A stretch of DNA of 64,000 nt from an uncultured Bacteroidales bacterium (GTDB lineage Bacteria; Bacteroidota; Bacteroidia; Bacteroidales; P3), in the NCBI GenBank assembly GCA_949291555.1, contig CASEWE010000005.1, positions 1-64,000 of the forward strand. Direction: 5' to 3'. Below are positions 60,955 to 64,000 of this stretch, one piece after another (position 1 is the stretch's first letter; each line of letters begins with the position of its first letter). The notes beneath the pieces were generated by a model. It made no database searches and was not told the DNA's origin. It saw only the letters and a program-made list of their open reading frames with translations. Made by a program: the position numbers and the translations under genes.

Positions 60955-62595
60955 ATGAAACTGCTCAACTTGTACACCAACTTCCTACAGGTGAGACGAT
61001 TCCTGCAAATCGTATTCATCTTGCTGCAACATAGCCTCAAATACTGGTTCTATGGGACCCGGATAGGGAAACGCCGCCTGCGCCGCCATCCTGAAATTCA
61101 AATCCCGGCAGGCCCCGACCGGATCCGGGCCTTGATCGAAGACCTGGGCCCCACATTCGTGAAGTTCGGGCAAATCCTGGCCGACCGGCCCGACGTGCTC
61201 AACGAACGGTTCCGAATGGCCTTGAAACAGCTGCAATCCCACGTGCTTCCCATCGATGACGCAACAGCCATCTCCCTCATCGAGGGAGAGCTCTGCAAAA
61301 GCAAGGAGCAAGTCTTCGAATGGCTCAACCCGCGCTGCCTCGCATCGGCGTCCATCGGCCAAGTGTACGAAGGACGGCTGAAAAACGGGGAAGAAGTCAT
61401 CGTGAAAATCCAAAGGCCCCACATTGAAAACACCATCAAGCTCGACATCCTTCTCCTTCGCTTGATGGTGAACCGTTTCGTGCGCTCCTATCCCAAATAC
61501 GCCTACATGGACTTGGCGGGATTCGTGAACGAATTCGCCGACCAGATTTCGAACGAGCTGGATTACTTCAACGAAGCGGAGAACATGGCCCGGTTCGGGA
61601 AAATGTTCGAACACGAACCCACCGTGCACATTCCCAAAGTCTACAGTTCCTATACCACCAAACGCCTGCTGGTCATGGAAAAAGTGGGAGGAATCCCGCC
61701 CGACCGGATTGACGAATTACGGGCCAAAGGCTACGACCTGCATGCCATTGCCGTAAACGGGGCCAATGCCCTGCTGAAGATGATCATGGAAGAAGGCTTT
61801 TTCCATGCCGACCCCCATCCGGGCAACCTTTTCATCATGCCCGGGAACGTGGTCTGCTTCATCGACTTCGGAATGGTAGGCACGCTCCGCCCGCGCGAAA
61901 TGAGCTTCATTGCTAATTTCCTCATCGGCTTCGTCCGAAAGAACCCTAAATCCATGGGGGCGGCCTTGCTCTCCCTGAGCGGGAAGAAATTCTTCCAAGA
62001 CATGGACGAACTGGAGTTCGAACTGGATTCCCTGCTCAAACGGGTCGGGAACGTTCCGGTAGAGGAAATCAACTTTGCCGGCATCATGCAGTCCTGCATC
62101 GACATCTTGGTGAAACACCAGCTCCGGGTCCCTTCAGGCATGTTCATGTTAGGCAAAGCCTTGCTCACGCTGCAACGTTTCGCCGGCCAGCTCGACCCCG
62201 ACCTGCCCATAACCCCGCTTGTTCTGCCATTCGCCAAACGCTTGGTCTCCACCCAGTACAATGTCGGGAAACTGGCAGGAGCCGTCTTCGACACGATTGC
62301 CGATTACGTCAGCCTTGCCCGCAACTTCCCCTTGCAGGTGAACGAAATCCTTTACAAACTCAAGGAGGGCACCATAAGCCACGAAATCAAATTGGACGAT
62401 TCCGACAACATGGGCCGGATGTTCCGGAATTTCGGCAACCGGATCGTCATTGCCTTGCTGCTTTCCGGGCTCTTCATCGGCTCGACGCTGCTGATGGCCT
62501 TAGCCCCCCAATACGCCATCGGGAAAATACTGATGTGGGTTTCCGCTTCCGTCATGGTGCTGATGGCTTTGGCCCGCATATTCCGCAAACGATGA
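60955..62595 (+). CDS. ubiB: UbiB/ABC1-family atypical kinase
   Basis: A 546-residue protein of the ABC1/ADCK family: KxGQ motif in FVKFGQILADRPDVL (about residue 64), SASIGQVYEG, catalytic FFHADPHPGNLF and the DFG-like IDFGMVG. Two C-terminal membrane helices (IVIALLLSGLFIGSTLLMALA; LMWVSASVMVLMALA) anchor it. The family regulates quinone biosynthesis in the membrane, which fits the nearby polyprenyl synthase. Substrate is unknown. Confidence 0.9.
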   Translation: MKLLNLYTNFLQVRRFLQIVFILLQHSLKYWFYGTRIGKRRLRRHPEIQIPAGPDRIRALIEDLGPTFVKFGQILADRPDVLNERFRMALKQLQSHVLPIDDATAISLIEGELCKSKEQVFEWLNPRCLASASIGQVYEGRLKNGEEVIVKIQRPHIENTIKLDILLLRLMVNRFVRSYPKYAYMDLAGFVNEFADQISNELDYFNEAENMARFGKMFEHEPTVHIPKVYSSYTTKRLLVMEKVGGIPPDRIDELRAKGYDLHAIAVNGANALLKMIMEEGFFHADPHPGNLFIMPGNVVCFIDFGMVGTLRPREMSFIANFLIGFVRKNPKSMGAALLSLSGKKFFQDMDELEFELDSLLKRVGNVPVEEINFAGIMQSCIDILVKHQLRVPSGMFMLGKALLTLQRFAGQLDPDLPITPLVLPFAKRLVSTQYNVGKLAGAVFDTIADYVSLARNFPLQVNEILYKLKEGTISHEIKLDDSDNMGRMFRNFGNRIVIALLLSGLFIGSTLLMALAPQYAIGKILMWVSASVMVLMALARIFRKR

Positions 62596-62601
62596 CGACC
62601 G

Positions 62602-62636
62602 CCTCCCGGGCCTGTTCCGGGAACAGGCCCGGGAGG
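62602..62636. terminator. Strong palindrome just after ubiB
   Basis: Perfect 17-bp inverted repeat (62602-62618/62620-62636) with a 1-nt centre, 7 nt after the ubiB stop. It has no T-run on either side, so termination is only a guess; a protein-binding or recombination site is possible. Confidence 0.4.
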
Positions 62637-62762
62637 ACTGCGGCAAGGCGGATTCGACCGGAAACACGGTTCGCCAGAAAAACACCGCAATGCCGATAGA
62701 TAGGGGATCTAAGCGAAAAGCTCCTCTTCCAAGAGTGCAGACAAGCAGCCGGATTATAAGCG

Positions 62763-62985
62763 AAAAGCCCCTCGAATCCATCGATCCGAGAGGCTTTCTT
62801 TGTGCCCAAGCCCATATACCAACCGCGAGGGCGGCGGCGGACAAGACCCATAAAAAATAACGATCCGGGGCAGAGCATCCAAGCAAGCCAGCTATCGGCA
62901 ACCGGTAATGCGTTGAGCGTTTATACCCTGTTTATACCCCCAAAAAAAACAAAACCCACTCAAACTTAATTGTTCAAGCGGGTTT
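62763..62985 (-). repeat. Possible attachment scar at tRNA-Leu(CAG)
   Basis: Left piece: hairpin AAAGCCCCTCG/CGAGAGGCTTT (62764-62774/62787-62797), then TTTGTGCCCAA, which resembles the end of tRNA-Leu(CAG) (TGTGCCCAA at 62990-62998) placed after its terminator. Two GTTTATACCC copies lie between. The resemblance is short, so this is tentative. Confidence 0.35.
62952..62985 (-). terminator. Terminator of the tRNA-Leu pair
   Basis: Hairpin AAACCCACTCAAAC/GTTCAAGCGGGTTT (with G-U pairs) just after the tRNA-Leu(CAG) 3' end; on the minus strand followed by a T-run (TTTTGTTTTTTTTG). Confidence 0.75.
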
Positions 62986-62990
62986 ACTTG

Positions 62991-63074
62991 TGCCCAAAAC
63001 AGGACTCGAACCTGCACCTCATTGCTGAGACTAGTCCCTGAAACTAGCGCGTCTACCAATTCCGCCATTTGGGC
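62991..63074 (-). tRNA. tRNA-Leu (anticodon CAG)
   Basis: An 84-nt class II tRNA: acceptor GCCCAAA/UUUGGGC, anticodon stem CUAGU/ACUAG with loop UUCAGGG (anticodon CAG), long variable arm and T-arm GGUUCGAGUCC. CCA is not encoded. It is the second gene of a two-tRNA operon on the minus strand. Confidence 0.95.
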
Positions 63075-63099
63075 TTTGCTGCGGAGGCTACGACCTTGG

Positions 63100-63183
63100 T
63101 GCCCAGAACAAGACTCGAACTTGCACGTCGAAACCGACACTACCCCCTCAAAGTAGCGCGTCTACCAATTCCGCCATCTGGGC
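63100..63183 (-). tRNA. tRNA-Leu (anticodon GAG)
   Basis: An 84-nt class II tRNA: acceptor GCCCAGA/UCUGGGC, anticodon stem CUACU/GGUAG with loop UUGAGGG (anticodon GAG) and T-arm AGUUCGAGUCU. CCA is encoded directly after the discriminator base (63097-63099), unlike its neighbour. It is first in the operon, after the promoter at 63195. Confidence 0.95.
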
Positions 63184-63194
63184 AACAGGGGGTG

Positions 63195-63202
63195 CAAAGG
63201 TA
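63195..63202 (-). promoter_or_regulatory. -7 promoter box for the tRNA-Leu pair
   Basis: The minus strand reads TACCTTTG followed by CACC, 12 nt before tRNA-Leu(GAG). Confidence 0.65.
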
Positions 63203-63849
63203 GCATTTTTTTTACAAAAACAAAACCCTCTCGACTTTTTCCATCCTTCTTCCCTTCCCCCTTCCGTTTTCCTCCAAGCACGGCGGGGAAAGCCGCACCA
63301 TCCTCTGCCCGAAGCAGATAAACCTCTGCCTTGCCGCAACCGCATCGTGTCGCCAAGACAGGATGCCGGTCCGAGCGAACCCAGCGCCATTGCTCCAGAC
63401 ACCGCAAAAGCATCGCCCGGCCCCGCCTCCCCCTCCATGCAAGATTTCCGGCAAAAGCCGTTGCTCCATGGATTCCACCAAGATGCGCCAAGCCTTTTAC
63501 GCTCTCTTTGAAAAGCAATCGATCCGGTATCGATATATTTTTCCCCAGCTTTGCAATGCCAAGAAAACATATTGTCCCTTTACGTCCCCTTACGCGCGCA
63601 TCGAGGAGAAGCGAGGAGAAGCGAGGAGCGGCCGGGTCCATTGGCAAGAAAAAAAACATTGTTCCTTTACCCCCGCAAATCCTGCAATCGGCGGAAACCG
63701 CGCCGGCATTCCCTCAGAGGCATTCCCGCACGATAGGAACCGGTTTCCACGAAAACGGAAAACGTTCAAAGGCCGCCCTCAACCCCGGCAGTCCTATTTC
63801 CCAAAATTTTATTACTTTCGCGCTCTGATTTCAGATTATCTAAAAAGTT
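63203..63849. other. 647-bp gap before the last gene
   Basis: Open frames here on both strands show no recognised domain or signal peptide. It holds a 10-bp tandem repeat (63603-63630) and a weak -7-like TACTTTCG at 63813-63820 before the last gene. Confidence 0.45.
63603..63630 (+). repeat. 10-bp tandem repeat
   Basis: GAGGAGAAGC occurs twice in tandem (63603-63612, 63613-63622) and continues as GAGGAGCG. Low-complexity, no assigned role. Confidence 0.7.
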
Positions 63850-64000
63850 ATGGCAGAAAAACAACAAAGCGGCGAACACGTGGTAGAAGACGTTGAAGTA
63901 GCCTTGGTCAAGACCGGAGATTTCTTCGAAAAGCACAAAGGACTGATTATCGGAGTCGTGATTGCCATCATCGTCCTGGTAGGCGGGTACTTCGGATACC
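63850..64000 (+). CDS. Membrane-anchored protein, probably TPR-type, 3'-truncated
   Basis: The visible 50 codons give MAEKQQSGEHVVEDVEVALV, then KTGDFFEKHKGLIIG and a membrane helix (VVIAIIVLVGGYFGY). This N-terminus looks like the Bacteroidetes tetratricopeptide-repeat protein with a YfgM-like anchor. The rest lies beyond the window, so repeats cannot be confirmed. Confidence 0.6.
   Translation, partial: MAEKQQSGEHVVEDVEVALVKTGDFFEKHKGLIIGVVIAIIVLVGGYFGY

Larger units (their letters stand above)
62596..62990. other. 395-bp gap downstream of ubiB
   Basis: Holds a perfect 17-bp palindrome (62602-62636), a terminator-like hairpin with tRNA-Leu-like 3' end (62763-62812), two tandem GTTTATACCC copies near 62918-62937 and the tRNA terminator (62952-62985). 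No gene is supported. Confidence 0.5.

Noticed and set aside
62892..63140. An 82-codon minus-strand frame
   Set aside because: It spans two tRNA genes and their spacer, so it cannot be a protein gene.
1..64000. CRISPR arrays, complete IS elements, rRNA operons and prophage structural genes
   Set aside because: Looked for and not seen; only the tRNA-Leu island and one IS-like palindrome suggest mobile DNA.

Overview
The window looks like chromosomal DNA from an anaerobic member of the order Bacteroidales with a fairly GC-rich genome. Four observations support this. (1) Many genes and every tRNA operon are preceded by the Bacteroidetes -7 promoter element TAnnTTTG (often TAtcTTTG or TAccTTTG). 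(2) A four-subunit 2-oxoacid:ferredoxin oxidoreductase (korDABC) points to anaerobic ferredoxin metabolism. (3) PorZ (type IX secretion) and a GldF-GldG fusion (gliding/T9SS-linked ABC system) are Bacteroidetes-specific. (4) Gene order is that of Bacteroidales housekeeping blocks (flippase-dut-nucleotidyltransferase-TPR-DUF4292-EnvC; zapA-rny). Genus cannot be fixed from this sequence; a T9SS-bearing family such as Rikenellaceae, Odoribacteraceae or Porphyromonadaceae fits.

Layout. 1-2.7 kb: end of lrgA, lrgB, and a convergent DUF47/PiT phosphate transporter pair. 3.3-7.7 kb: dnaN and korDABC; korC has lost its N-terminal glycine-rich motif through an out-of-frame deletion. 7.9-11.5 kb: a DUF4340-like protein and the GldF-GldG fusion. 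11.6-18.3 kb: divergent SAM hydrolase and phoH, then an overlapping envelope cluster (680-aa exported protein, active-type M23 peptidase) and a lipoprotein. 18.4-26.5 kb: guaA, a LysM/binding-protein fusion, tRNA-Met, a DegT aminotransferase, tRNA-Arg, yraN, a ROK kinase and a coiled-coil membrane protein. 26.6-30.5 kb: comF, cyclophilin, pheS, M28 peptidase. 30.6-37.8 kb: flippase, membrane-extended dUTPase, sugar nucleotidyltransferase, TPR protein, DUF4292 lipoprotein, EnvC. 37.9-44.5 kb: LOG, thioredoxin-fold protein, recO-porZ, CPBP protease.

44.5-46.7 kb is a small AT-rich accessory island. It is bracketed by a duplicated tRNA-Leu 3' end plus terminator and carries a VapD-type toxin gene with a small partner, an exported protein, a frameshifted gene and subterminal inverted repeats, but no integrase. 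46.7-49.5 kb: tRNA-Leu(CAA), a MORN-repeat protein and a GT2 glycosyltransferase. 49.5-54.6 kb: SRP RNA, Sua5-like protein, holA, a ZapB-like/ZapA pair, a probable 6S RNA, rny and a thioesterase. 54.6-62.6 kb: dnaA with a candidate origin upstream, an RsmI-like methyltransferase, rarA, sufE, a polyprenyl synthase and a UbiB-family protein. 62.7-63.2 kb: two tRNA-Leu genes beside what may be a second integration scar. The last 150 bases begin a membrane-anchored protein that continues beyond the window.

The strongest unexplained signals are the tRNA-Leu island and a dispersed family of about 80-bp repeats containing a variable palindrome. At 27.4 and 54.7 kb the units end in a TAnnTTTG promoter box and occur as tandem pairs in front of a gene; a third, degraded copy lies at 49.2 kb.
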